Source of the DNA: Sporothrix humicola
Taxonomy: Eukaryota > Ascomycota > Sordariomycetes > Ophiostomatales > Ophiostomataceae
Direction: 5' to 3'
Length of the DNA: 64,000 nucleotides
Assembly: GCA_021396245.1 (NCBI GenBank)
Contig: WNYE01000035.1
Coordinates: 1 to 64,000, forward strand
In this document: piece after piece, positions 1 to 10,985 of the stretch
Layout: each line of letters opens with the position of its first letter
Position numbering within the stretch: position 1 is the first letter of the stretch
Notes under the pieces: generated by a model
Told to the model about the DNA's origin: nothing
Database searches by the model: none
The model's input: the letters and a program-made list of their open reading frames with translations, nothing else
Made by a program: the position numbers and the translations under genes

Positions 1-84
1 CTTAAATAATTTTTTATTTTTTTTTTATTTTTTGTTTTTTTTTTTTTTTTTTTTTTTTTCTTTTTCCTTTTCTTTTTCTTTCTT

Positions 85-118
<34 letters not shown>
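1..118. repeat. Poly-T / poly-pyrimidine low-complexity tract
   Basis: Long T homopolymer runs interrupted by short C-containing blocks at the very edge of the window. It is seen directly. Homopolymers of this length are prone to length errors in assemblies, so the exact size is uncertain. Confidence 0.85.
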
Positions 119-121
<3 letters not shown>

Positions 122-953
122 CCTGTCTCATTTTATTAAACCTCGATTTTTTTACCAGATTTTCTTAACATTAACGACCTGGATATCTCCATTTTCCAGA
201 AAATAAAGACGTCTTACCCTACAATGGGTTATCGATATAAAATTGAGCAATGAAACATGTCACAAAATGTAATGGATATTCATGCAAAGGTAGTATGTCT
301 CTTTGAATTCTTAGTAGATAGTTTTATATGATTTATCCAGGGCCACAAGAACGAGCAACATTTGCTGCCCGACCGTGCCCTCTTTCCTCCAGCCCTTTCC
401 TTCGTCTCTCGTTTTATGGGGTATCGTAGAGATGTTTTGTAATGTCGTTGGTTTTTTGATGTTCCTTTTTGTTGTTCCCAGTTTGTATGTTTTTGTCGTT
501 ATGCGTAAGCTCCAAAAAATCGTTGGTGTGTGTTTTTTGTTTGCCCCATGCAACAATGCCAGATGCCAATGCTTTCTTTTTCCCTATTTTGTTGAAAAAG
601 GTACTTTTTGCTTGTATTTGTAAACAAGCGTCCCCCAGAAAAATGCCCCAACCGTAAAGGATTTTGTCGTAAAAAAAAGAAATGTGAAAAATAAGTCGCA
701 AAAATTGAAAGTAGAAAACGAAAAAGAAGAAGAAAATTGAAGGAAGTCGCAAAGACAAGCTCTAGAAATTGCTCGCCCGAAACGCCATGATGCGATAAAA
801 AAAGATTATGAAAGGAGTAAGACTGTGTTAAAATGTAGTCTTCTCGTATGTTGAAGATTGTGTTTTGCTATGTCGACATAGCTAGAAAGGTAGGTGTGAG
901 AAATGGAGAGGATGTCAGGATCGTAGATCTTGAGAGCGGAGAAGTGTGTAAAT
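1..953. other. Intergenic, MET13 3' flank, with poly-T tract
   Basis: No supported gene. The first ~118 bases are nearly pure T with scattered C. The rest is AT-rich, and the short reading frames on both strands lack codon bias or recognisable protein sequence. It probably holds the 3' UTR of the minus-strand MET13 gene in its right part. Confidence 0.6.
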
Positions 954-2840
954 TTAAGCTGCGACGGGTGCTGCCGGTACCTCGGTGGCTTCCTTGACGG
1001 CCTTCGCAGGGACCTTGTCGGTGGCGACCGGGACCTCAGCGGGCTCGGCCTCAACCTCCTTGTTCATGTCGGACAGCTGGAGGCCGGCGAGAACCTCGAA
1101 GATGGTGCGCGGCTGGTGGAAGTCGTTGTTGACGATGGTAACAATGTGCCACTCGTCCATCATCTTGCGGATAAGAGTGCGGCTGGGGCTGCCGACGTCG
1201 AAGCAGCGGGACCAGTCGGCACCCAGCTGGAAGGCCTCGTCCTTCCAAGCGAGGAAGCTGATGTTCTCGACGATCGTAGGCTGCACAATCTCCTTGCCCG
1301 GGAAGACACCCCAGGTAACGGCGTTGGGGCCGTCGCCGGGAGCGTTGGTCTCAAGCTTGCCCTTCCAGGTGACGGCGTGGTAGGTCAGGTGCGGGTGTGC
1401 CTGCACCCGCTGGATAACCTCGGCGTAGAGTGCGGGCGGAACGAGCAGCTCGAGGTACGCCTTCTGGTAGACATAGCCGTTCGGGGGACCCCAGCCGTGC
1501 ACGGGATCGGACGACGGTGCACTGTCGACGGCAGGCTGCGAGTTGATTGTGAGCAGACCGTGCTGGTTCAGGTCGATCAGGTCCTGCTGGATCTTGTTGG
1601 CCTCGCCGGTGAGCGGCGACTCACTCCAGGGCAGAGACTCCAGTTCGCCCTTGAGGTAGCGCACAAAGATGCTGGCGACATCGGCAATCGACCGGGGCTC
1701 GCCCCACTTTGCGCGGTTCTGGGCGTTTGTGCCCGGCAGACCGACACCGTATGCGTTGCCAAGGTCGCCGAAAGCAGGCGACCGCGAATCACCCCAGCGA
1801 CCGTTGGGGAACTCGTCCCAATCGGCGGTGCGGGACACGTACGACTTGCCGCGGTTGCGCCAGAAGATGGGACGAACGGCCTCCTCGCGACGACCCAGAC
1901 CCAGGGACTGCTTCCAGGGCAGAGCAGGCGGCGGGCGCGGGCGGTCTGCAGATGGCAGCCAATCGAGCTCGTCGAGGACCATGCGCGTGGCCTGTGCCAG
2001 GTTCATGGTGTAGAAGTGCAGGTGCTTCACGTCGCCGTGTGCGAGAATGTCCTTGCACAGCTGTGCCACCAGGGTCTTGCCGATCTCACGGACAGCATCA
2101 TCGTTGTTCTTGACGGGATCGAGAGCCGCAGCCCAGTGTGGGGGGACCTTGCAGCCCATGTGGTTGACACGGCGCATAAAGCTGGCATAGGTGGCAATGG
2201 GCATGATGCCCGGCAGAACAGGGACCGAAATGCCTCGCTCACGGACACGGCCCAGCCAGCGCAGGAAGTTGTCGACGTCGTAGAACATCTGTGTAACAAT
2301 AAACGAAGCACCCTCGTCAACCTTCTCCTTCAGGTGGTCGAGCAGCTGGTCCTCGTCCTTGTTGTCGTCACTGCCCTCGGGGTAGCCGGCCACACCAATG
2401 TCAAAGTGGTCGCCGTAGGTCTTGCGGATGTGGCGAACGAGATCGCGGGCGTAGCAAAAGTTGCCGTCGGTGGCCTCCCAGGTCTCCTTGTCGCGTGGCG
2501 GGTCTCCCCGCAGAGCCAGGATGTTGGTGCAGCCGGCCTTGTATGCGCGGCGCAGGGCGTCGTTGACGGCGGCCTCACCCATGTCGGTACAGGTCAGGTG
2601 CATGCAGGTCTCGAGGCCAAAGTATGTCTGGGCCTGGGTGACCATTTCGGCGGTGAGCTCAGCAATGTGGCCACCGGCGCCCCATGTGATGTCGACGAAC
2701 TTGGGACCGAACAGGTGCATTCGCTCCATGCGATCGTAGAGGTTCTGGACGCCCTGGGCGGTCTTGGGCGGGAAGTACTCGAAGGAGAAGGACGGCTTGC
2801 CGTCCTTCTCGGCCTCGAGGATCATATCCCGGATATGCAT
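954..2840 (-). CDS. MET13: Methylenetetrahydrofolate reductase, MET13 type
   Basis: Cytosolic flavoenzyme of one-carbon metabolism that reduces 5,10-methylene-THF to 5-methyl-THF for methionine synthesis. One uninterrupted frame encodes 628 residues, the usual size for eukaryotic MTHFR. The N-terminal TIM-barrel catalytic half shows the FEYFPPK motif with the expected catalytic Glu at residue 21, a CMHLTCT segment, and LRGDPP near residues 110-115. The C-terminal half (about 330-600) is the regulatory, SAM-responsive domain. The tail is rich in Ala, Pro, Val and Glu. The wording KPSFSFEYFPPKTAQGVQN resembles yeast Met13 rather than its paralogue Met12. The first ATG of the frame is at 2840, and the MHIRDM start fits fungal relatives. 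The upstream in-frame TTG at 2852 is not used here. Identity is secure; the paralogue assignment is by recall of yeast sequences. Confidence 0.95.
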   Translation of the reverse strand: MHIRDMILEAEKDGKPSFSFEYFPPKTAQGVQNLYDRMERMHLFGPKFVDITWGAGGHIAELTAEMVTQAQTYFGLETCMHLTCTDMGEAAVNDALRRAYKAGCTNILALRGDPPRDKETWEATDGNFCYARDLVRHIRKTYGDHFDIGVAGYPEGSDDNKDEDQLLDHLKEKVDEGASFIVTQMFYDVDNFLRWLGRVRERGISVPVLPGIMPIATYASFMRRVNHMGCKVPPHWAAALDPVKNNDDAVREIGKTLVAQLCKDILAHGDVKHLHFYTMNLAQATRMVLDELDWLPSADRPRPPPALPWKQSLGLGRREEAVRPIFWRNRGKSYVSRTADWDEFPNGRWGDSRSPAFGDLGNAYGVGLPGTNAQNRAKWGEPRSIADVASIFVRYLKGELESLPWSESPLTGEANKIQQDLIDLNQHGLLTINSQPAVDSAPSSDPVHGWGPPNGYVYQKAYLELLVPPALYAEVIQRVQAHPHLTYHAVTWKGKLETNAPGDGPNAVTWGVFPGKEIVQPTIVENISFLAWKDEAFQLGADWSRCFDVGSPSRTLIRKMMDEWHIVTIVNNDFHQPRTIFEVLAGLQLSDMNKEVEAEPAEVPVATDKVPAKAVKEATEVPAAPVAA

Positions 2841-4941
2841 GTTGGCGATCAAGATGAGGTGGAAAAGAGAAGGAAGTAAAGAAAAAGAGAGTCGGAAAAT
2901 CGAATAGGACAGGCACTTGGGCCTTGGTTATGTCCTACAAAGTCTGAAAACGACAGAAAGAAAGCGTTAGTTGAGAGGGCCAAAGGTGGGGTGAAGAAGC
3001 GGTGGCATATATGTATAAAGTAAGGTAACAATTGAGAAAATTGGGAGAGCTTAGAGTGTTGTAATGGGAGCAATTGGGTGGAAAGAGACAGGGACACAAG
3101 AGGCATGCAATGGCAGGCCACGGCGGTCGAATCGGAGGTGGACCGGAGATGACGGGGCGCGGGCCGGGCGACCATGCAAAGTCCCGAAGGAATTGACGTT
3201 TGACGGGCAAGCTGTGCAGTTTGTACGCCTCTATTTGTTGTACTTTTGTGTATTTCTGTGTTGCAGGGGAGAGGGAAGAAGTGATTGGAGATGTCGTTGG
3301 GGTCAGGGCACGGTTGTACTTGGCGGAGGAGGGGAAATGGGGAAGAGCAGATGCTGAAGAAACAGACGATCACGAAAACCAAACAGCTAAAAGTATGACT
3401 CGTAGCTTCTGGCTGTGATTTTCTTCTTTGATATCTGGGACCCTGAGTTTGCCTTTGTGCCAATGGGAAGAAAATGAAAGTGACGTACAATGCAGTTGGC
3501 CGTGACTGTGTCTATGGGAGACAAAGAAAGGGAGAATCCAAGACGAAAAGCTGCAAAATGTGTCCCGTTATGCACTTTTACATAACCGTGTCGGAGATCG
3601 GACTCGAGAAAAAAGGAGGCGGTTTTTTTATGGCTCGTCTCTCGCCGAGGGCCGACGATTGAAGTATGGGATTCGGGAGGAGGGCCGGGCGGAGGAGGGA
3701 GAGGTGAGATCGACAGCGGCCGGGTCGAGGGGAGAGGCGGCTGGAGAGGGTCGTAGGGTTGTAGAAGAGAAAAAGACAACAACCCGTTGAGTTGGGATGG
3801 ATTGGGAAGATTTTTTTGATGGGAAGAAAAAAGGAAGCCAATGGCACTATGATAGGTTTTCAGGGGACTTCTTTTTCGAGATGGAGGGGTCGAATGCGCT
3901 AACACCGGAAGGCACTACCTGGGCACGCAGGGGAAAAAGGAGGGAAAGAACAAGCCCGCCGCCGACCAGCCAGAACGAGCGAGCTAGCATGTGGGCAAGT
4001 GCGACTCGCTCTTCTTTTATTTTGTACCTACACTTGCAGTTGCACTTGTGTAGGTCGTTCTTGCACTCCGTTCTCCGTGGGAGCTACGAGAAACGCCAAC
4101 AAAAAAGGAAGCCACGGGCGAATCACAGGGCGTGGTTTTGCCTGGTGCTTGCCTAAAACGTGCATACAGGTGTTCCTGCCGTGATCATCGTTGATATTCT
4201 CTTGTTTTCTGAACTGCTTTTGCCTCGTAATTTTCGTTGTTCTGTCTGTCGAGAGTCTCCCCACTTTGTGATGTTGTCCGGCGACCGGAGCAGGAAGGTG
4301 CAGAGGTACATGTACACATGGCCGGCGGAGTTGGCCTGTGACAAAACATGTGGATGTGTTCCTTCCGCATCCAGGCACGATGCACGATGTGCTCTGTACG
4401 CCTCTGTGGAAGGAGGGAACGAGTAGAAGGGAACGGCCACCCTGACGTAGTAAAGTTGACTTGTCACCAGTTTCGCATTTATTTCGTGCACATTTCAACA
4501 TCCAAAATAATTACGTCCAAAGCCACCACACCCACAAATAGGTTGCGTGCCGCCTCCGCCTGCTACCCACCAATAAATGCGAAATGCGGGCAGCCAGCCG
4601 ACCAGCCGTCCAGCCGTTTCAACAAAACTCTATTTCTGTTCCTGGCCCTGTGCGCGTTCCTGATTCCAGCGGTTTAATACGTGGCGCAGATCCTATTGAT
4701 CCCGGTGTTTGGATCTATATCTTGTGGAGATCGCAGTAAGTTGCGATATTGCCAAGGTTTATTTCTGTTTTTCGTTTCTCAACTGTTCTTCAATTGCTGA
4801 GACTGTTTTCGTCACTTTGAAATTTATTGTGGTATATTACATTCGTGTATATCATTACGCTGCTCCAGCACCCAAGTGTACATTTCGACTTGTTTGTTGC
4901 CAGCCATGTCTAGCTCTTATTATCATCATGACCGGACCCCA
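2841..4941. other. Intergenic: MET13 promoter/leader and bZIP 3' flank
   Basis: About 2.1 kb without a supported gene. It lies upstream of MET13 (minus) and downstream of the bZIP gene (minus). Small open frames on both strands have no recognisable protein content. A stretch near 2,940 reads on the minus strand as a pyrimidine-rich tract followed by CAG and could be a 5' UTR intron acceptor, but I could not place a donor with confidence. Confidence 0.55.
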
Positions 4942-6463
4942 TTATGTCCAGATCATATCCATAACACCCTTTGTGCGCGTATCTGTCCGCACAGCCCGCA
5001 ACCGCGATGCACCACGAAGCTCTCGCCAGCGATTGCTCTGCTCAATGATGTCGCGATCAAAAACAAACCACCAGCGCTCAAAGACGAGCTGGCCAACCTC
5101 CCAGCAGGTCGGGTCATAGGGGTCGGAGCCCCAGATGCGTATGCCCTCGGCACTGTCCTCGAGGTCATAGATGAGATGCACGAGGGCGAGCGGGTCAGCA
5201 GCGATTGGCGGGCGTTCGCTGAGCGGCAGGCTGAAAAGGCCAATGAGTTTCTCGCGGACTGACGGCCACGGCAAGATGTCGAGGGCCGGGTGGTGAGGGA
5301 CAAAGCGCTGGGCGCGCGTGGGCCGCCAATTGGGTGGTAGGAGGGCAACGCTGTCTTCGGTGTTGGCGGCCGTGAGCCCCGTCTCGGTGTTCTTTTCGGG
5401 GTTGCTTTCGGAGCTGTTCTTCTTCTTGGCTGACTCGAAGAACGGCGACTGGCCATCAATCTGCCACATGGCCTCGGTGCAGCCAAGACGGGCCGAGATG
5501 CGCATGACGGCGCGCAGCAGTGTCAGCTCGGTGACGGGGATATAGTAGGAGTCGGGTGAGAGGTGGTCGGTGACGGATGAGTTGGAGGAGGAGGAGAAGC
5601 CATAGGGCGACGACGATGAGTGCATCGAGAGGCTGCTGAGGTCGTTGAAAGTGTTTGCACTGCCAATGGCACTGCTAAAGGTCAAGAGCGGGTTGATGGC
5701 AGTAGATGGTGTCGGAGACGGTGGTGATCCCGTGGTGGCAATAATGCCGCTGTGCTCGGCACCGGAAGTGGTCATGTCGTCATCGGAGAATACTGGTGCC
5801 CCCATGCCCCACGTCCCTGTCTCTGCCGCCCTTGCTGCCGCCATCGTGGCCAGGCTGGTGCTGAGGCTCAGGTCGAATTCAAATGACGCCAGCGCCATGT
5901 TCTCGGCCGTCAGCTCTAAATCGGCGAGTGTCGAGGACGCGACCATGCCGTCCATGCCGGCTGCTGTTACTGACGATACCGAGGGTAGGTCCATAAAGCT
6001 GACCGGCTCGTCGGCGCCGGGACTTGTGTCGGCACTGCCCGTGAGTGCGGGGTCGATCGCCGACATATCTGGCACGTGCGCATCAGCCATCCCAGAGTCG
6101 ACGGCCGGGGTTTGAGGTGGCTGCTCGGCGGCATTCGCCTTGGCCGCCTTTTTCTGGCGCCTCCGTTCTCCTGGAGTGTGTTAGATTTTTCCGGCGCAAA
6201 GAAAATGAACAAACTGGGAGGCACAACTTACTATACCGTCTCTGTGCCAGCACATTGAGCACGCGCTTCCGCTCGGCCGCATCCTCGTCAATATCTGGCA
6301 CATTGAGCGGCTCTGGCGGTTTATGTATCCGTTGACGGGTCTTGGGTGCTGTGTGTGTTGAGGATCCCGACGCAGAAGCTTGTGTTGACTTTGGGGATCT
6401 GGATGCATGCTGCGTCGCATCGTTCGTCGGCACGGCTGTCCAGCCTTGCCCCGACCTTGACAT
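4942..6463 (-). CDS. bZIP-type transcription factor with DUF3425
   Basis: Two exons, 6463-6232 and 6170-4942, with a 61-nt GT-AG intron (6171-6231), encode 486 residues. The intron lies inside the basic region: the join restores KRVLNVLAQRRYRERRRQK at about residues 66-85, a fungal bZIP basic region (the LAQRRYRERRRQK part is decisive). The following residues turn Ala/Pro-rich and show no obvious leucine heptads. The middle is Ser/Thr-rich and disordered. Residues about 290-465 match the DUF3425 region seen in many fungal bZIPs, including the segment around LDILPWPSVREKLI and DPTCWEVGQLVFERWWFVFD. The start is the ATG at 6463; the in-frame codon at 6580 is GTG. It probably acts in the nucleus, with target genes unknown. 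Retention of the intron would give a truncated protein lacking DUF3425. Confidence 0.88.
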
Positions 6464-9400
6464 TGTGAGGGGAGCAGATGTGATGCAATGTTTGTGGAAT
6501 GGAGGGAGAGTTGGCACAAAAAAAAAGGCAATTTCAAGTGAAGACGGAAGGTTGTCGCGTGGGTTATATATGTCATCCACGCAAGGTTTGGAGATTTTTG
6601 CAGAGATAAACCTTCAACTTGCGCCGACGATGCGGGCAGCTTGGCTTCAAATATGAAAGGAACAACTGCGCTCAGCCTGCCGACATCAAGCGGCCAAACA
6701 AAGACCGGCAGAGAGAGCAAAGATCACCCCTGCACAGCATAACACTTAAGCATGTTGGATATGAAGGTACTTCAATTTTACTGCGCTATGCCATACCAAC
6801 ACAAGTACCCCATTAGCAACCAATCATGTAAGAGTAAGACGGTCAAACTCCTTCACTCACAGAGCCGTGTGCATCGTAGAAAATGGCTCTCTATTTCAGG
6901 CTCCGAACCTTGGGCATTTTTCTCGTTGCAATATGCCAAGCGCCAATCGGTGTTTACAAAAGTTTAAATGTCAAGGCAGACAGATAAAGCAACCCATAAA
7001 ACTGCAGCAAAAACTTCTCAAGTTACCAAAAAAGGCAGACACCGGGGTTTATCCATCCATGCAACTCTGCAGCGAATGCGAGACACGAGAGCCACGAGAG
7101 CCGCAAGAGCTCAAGAAAAAGCGGCACCCAGCTTCGCCAACGACGAAACGAACCGCGGCATCGTCGAATTTGGCAACCAATCTATGATGGAAGACAGCCC
7201 CCAAGACAACCCCAAGACAACCCCAGGACAACCCAGACCGTCAAAGGGCGCATTGATTACGAATACGGAATTCAAGACAATCAAGAATACGGAATACGCC
7301 GTCGACTGCAGATGGGATAAAATTAAGTCAGGAAGGTCCTTGGAAGAGGCTAGACTTTCACGATAACCGGTGACAGTGAAAGAACGAAAAGCGGAACGAC
7401 CCCCGCGAGAGTGCGGCTCATACTGAGTCGAGGGGTCGAGACTCACGAGGCTGTGGGTGGATGCAAGTAAGGCTGAGTGAGGAATGGGGGATTGGGGTTG
7501 CGTCCTGATCCTGCTGACTTTGCTTTTTCGAACTGGATGGCTTGCATCTAACACGGAGGAGAGCACAGACAAGTTCTTTTCCAACCTTGATTCTTATGTC
7601 AGTTTTTTGTCATCAAGTCAAGAAAGCTTGCACAGGTGACAGGTCACGGGGAAGGAACGGTGTTGCTATTTTCGGTCTTACATGAGGCCGTTGTTTCCTC
7701 CGTTCCAGACCTTTTATTTTTTATTTTTACTCCGTCCTCCGTTCCTTCCTCCGTTTACGTGGCATCCTTTTCACACTTTGGGAAAGAGAGCACAAAAATC
7801 GGTAACCCAGTAAACTTTATGCACGTCCCGTAAAATGCATACTCAAAAGCCACAAAAGCCCAAAAGGACAAACGGTGCCCTGGCTTTTTGCCGCTTCTCT
7901 CACCCTCCCCCCCACACGCTCGACACGATCTTGACTCTAATTCGACATCGACTGGTCCCTTTTGCCCTTCTCTTGCCTCGACACGGTCCCCTTATCTTAC
8001 TCCCGTTCACATTTCAGCTCGTGTTCACGACACGGCGCCACTTTTAAGGTGACCTTCTAACCAGAGACAGGAAAGCAAGAAATGCATTTAGAGGCAGACC
8101 GGGAGGCTCCATTGTACAGAGGCACTACTGAGTAATACAATATGCATAATGTTGTGTGAGGGTGTATAGTACACCTGACTGTTGGTGATGGCACAAGAAT
8201 TTGCATCTTGAATAACCATGGTTCTCAGCCACAAAATGAACACACGACGGTGATACTTTTGGGCATTTTGGCATTGGATAGTGCCTTTTCTTGATGAAAC
8301 GACGACATGGATCACGACGGAAACAATTTGACATCTTTTCTGGGCCGGTTTGTGCAGGGAGCAGCACGGTGCACATATTTTTTGACAGATGAACGGAACG
8401 GCAGGCTCTGCTGCGCTTTTTTCCAGGCCCAGTGTCTTGGATCGATGGTGAGAAAGTGCGCAGCAGAATATGCAGGAGACGCAGGAGAGCCTGATTTCTT
8501 GGCTGTCTTCGCCTCTTTTTGCCCTTTCGCACCCGGCGCATCTCACCTCAGCATGAACACGGGAGAATGGACGTCCCTTGCACACATATTTGAGTTTTTC
8601 TCTTCCAATGGCTGCATCTATCATCGACAGCCAGATATTGGGAGAAAACAATGCACACACAAGACGAAATGAAAGGGTTCTGATATATGTATGTACCCCT
8701 TTTATTCTTGCCCTTTTTGGGCCAACAGTCACCTTCTTCATATCTAGCATCACCGTCAGCATCATTTTGGGGACGAGTGACGCGCCTTGCAAGATTGTCT
8801 GTGATATTGTGCTTGCCATCAATATTTTGGTGTGTTTCGAAATAACCAAAGGGGACAAGCTGGGGAAATGGGTCGAGTCGGGTCCAGTTGAATCTAGGAA
8901 TGGCTTCCTTGAAAGGCTGGAGCGGACCGTTTGTGGGTTTGGCCCTCATAAATGCAAAATAAAAAGACGCGGGTGTGATTTGCTTGATTTAACTGGGCGT
9001 GTTCTGCCCGTCTGCCGAGGAAAAAGCGAATACTGGCCAGCATCTGCGTATCAAAGGCGGAGACCCCTCTTTCACCCAAAGTCACAACGTATCTTTCCCA
9101 GATCAACATTGCATAAAGTTATTGGCAAGGGACGGTAGATCGAGCCTCTGTTTGTTAGATGGGAGAGCACAAAGTATATATGATCAATGAATGTCTTTAT
9201 CGACTGAAAAACAAAATGGCGATTGACCCTAATTATCAAGAGACAAGCCATAAAGGGCGCCTGGCTGGGCTGCTCTGTTTTATCACTGGCACGGATCACA
9301 GATGGCCGTGTGCTAGATTTTGAGTTTTCTGGGGACGGGATGGCAATCATTATTGTCCTTGTCAAGGTTCATCGTATATCCAGTCGGAGATGTCAGCCTG

Positions 9401-9881
9401 CCTGTCACAAAAAAAAACAAGCGAAATGGCAGACATGGGTGTTTTATACGGCGTATATCAATCATGAGACGGGCTGCCACCACGCGCATTTATCAAATTC
9501 TCACCGTATTTCCCTAATATCGTCTAGTTTTTGCGCTCTCTATTTTCCCTATTTTCTCACCCCTTTCCGTGGTCCAATACCCCGGTTCTCCCTTTTCTTC
9601 TCAGCTCTCTCGGAGACGGTTGATCTCTTCCTCTCGTTTTTATTTTCCTCGTACTTTTCTGTCCTTCGTTTTATTTTGATTCTTATTTTGATTTCATGGC
9701 CTTGCCTGAGCTTTATTGACATTCGTTTTGAGTTTTCGTTTTTGTTCTCGCCATCTCCACGACAATCTCAAAATTGGGCGGCGCGCGAACAAAAAAAAAA
9801 AAAAAAAAATACGCCCGACGGAGACGGAGCATCACAGAATCAAGGGGCAGATCAGGCCAACAAGGCAAACAGACCACCACA
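6464..9881. other. Intergenic: divergent promoter region, no supported gene
   Basis: About 3.4 kb between the bZIP gene (minus) and the PAN-like gene (plus). It is AT-rich with several small frames, the largest at 9223-9897 and 8088-8858, none with recognisable sequence or coding bias. A short imperfect direct repeat of an AAGACAACCCC-like unit lies near 7,200. The last 350 bases are strongly pyrimidine-rich, as is common ahead of fungal start sites, and include a run of 19 A at 9791-9809 in the presumed leader. Confidence 0.5.
6564..6570 (-). promoter_or_regulatory. TATA-like element of the bZIP gene
   Basis: The minus strand reads TATATAA about 100 bases upstream of the ATG at 6463. Position and sequence fit a core promoter TATA element. 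No transcription start data are available. Confidence 0.4.
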
Positions 9882-10985
9882 ATGGCTGAACATGTAAGGA
9901 ACATCGATGAACGAAGGCCGCGTCGGATTGCCATCAAGACATTCAACTGACTCAATGACAGCAGCAGCAGCAACAACAGCATTATGACGACGGCCCGGAA
10001 GTGGCTCTCCAGTCATATCCCGAGGCCATCCCGCCGCCACCATCGCAGTCTCCGTCCCATGCCTACTCCTTGACCACAACCCAGCCGCCCGGCTCGGCCG
10101 GCGGTTATCCGTCACCGGCATATGCCGCCAGCAAGCCCGAAGATGGAGGCTACATGTCGGCAACAGCCGCATCTGTTGGTGGCGTCGGCATGAGCCCTGG
10201 AGCAGCCGGCTCGAGCCCCGGATTCCAGCAGTACCCCACGCACTACTACAACCCCTTGGCCGGCCAGGAGACGCCTCAAGTCGCCGCCAACGGTACTCCG
10301 ACGACGGATGACGACGTCCGCAAGGGAAGAGAAAGATGGTCCGACCGGCGGGGGCCCATGGGCTGCAACTGCCTGGTCTTTGCCATGTCAACCGTCATTG
10401 CCTTTCTGGCTGCCGCCGTTATTGGCCTAGCTGCTGGCACGGGTCACGAGGCTCATCGGGCTAGTGAAGCGCTTGCTTCGCTCTCCAGCCTCCAGGCCAG
10501 CGTGTCGTCCGCCGCGGCCACTCCAACCGCAACCTCGTTTGCATCCATCGACATGAACTGTTCAATCCAGCCAGACACCGTCTCCGGCACCAAGTACACT
10601 GCCTTCCAGTGTAAGCGAACCACGGCTGCCATATATTTGATGTTGACATGCTAACGCGCTTCCAGACCTCGGCCAGCAGACGTTCACAATCCATTGCAAC
10701 AAGGACGCTGGTGGCGTGCCCCTCATGTCCCTCTTCACGGAAGACTTGGCAATGTGCATGGATGCTTGTTCTGCTTACAGCAAGGCCCTCCACAAGACCT
10801 TCAACGTCACTAACACCAACACCACGTGCGGCGCCGTCAGCTTCATCCCGCTGTGGACCAACAAGAAGAACGCCACCTCCAACAAGGCTCCGGGTAACTG
10901 CTACCTCAAGCCGTCGCCAACAAACACCAACCTGCCCGACCCGTCCATCAGCGCCGAGGTGCATGCCGCAGTTGTGGCGACTTAA
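9882..10985 (+). CDS. Single-pass membrane protein with PAN/apple-like ectodomain
   Basis: Three exons (9882-9893, 9962-10610, 10666-10985) encode 326 residues. The first coding exon is only 12 nt (Met-Ala-Glu-His). Its intron has GTAAGG and ends at a CAG repeat, so the protein continues with a run of Gln. Residues 5-135 are Pro/Ser/Gly/Tyr-rich and probably cytosolic. A basic stretch (GRERWSDRRG) precedes one hydrophobic segment at about 139-163, then a Ser/Ala/Thr-rich stalk. Residues about 190-300 hold spaced cysteines (IHC, CMDAC, TTC, NCY) and N-glycosylation sequons, in the layout of fungal PAN/apple-like domains. No signal peptide is evident, so a type II membrane topology is inferred. 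Function is unknown; cell-wall or surface sensing is possible but unsupported. Exon phases join without stops. Confidence 0.8.

Noticed and set aside
930..2879. 649-codon plus-strand open frame opposite MET13
   Set aside because: It is the antisense shadow of the GC-rich MET13 exon; no recognisable protein, while the minus strand encodes a clear enzyme.
8088..8858. 256-codon minus-strand frame
   Set aside because: No recognisable sequence, AT-rich, no coding bias; treated as intergenic.
9223..9897. 224-codon plus-strand frame ahead of the PAN-like gene
   Set aside because: Phe/Ser/Leu-rich translation of a pyrimidine-rich promoter, overlapping the real 12-nt first exon in another frame.
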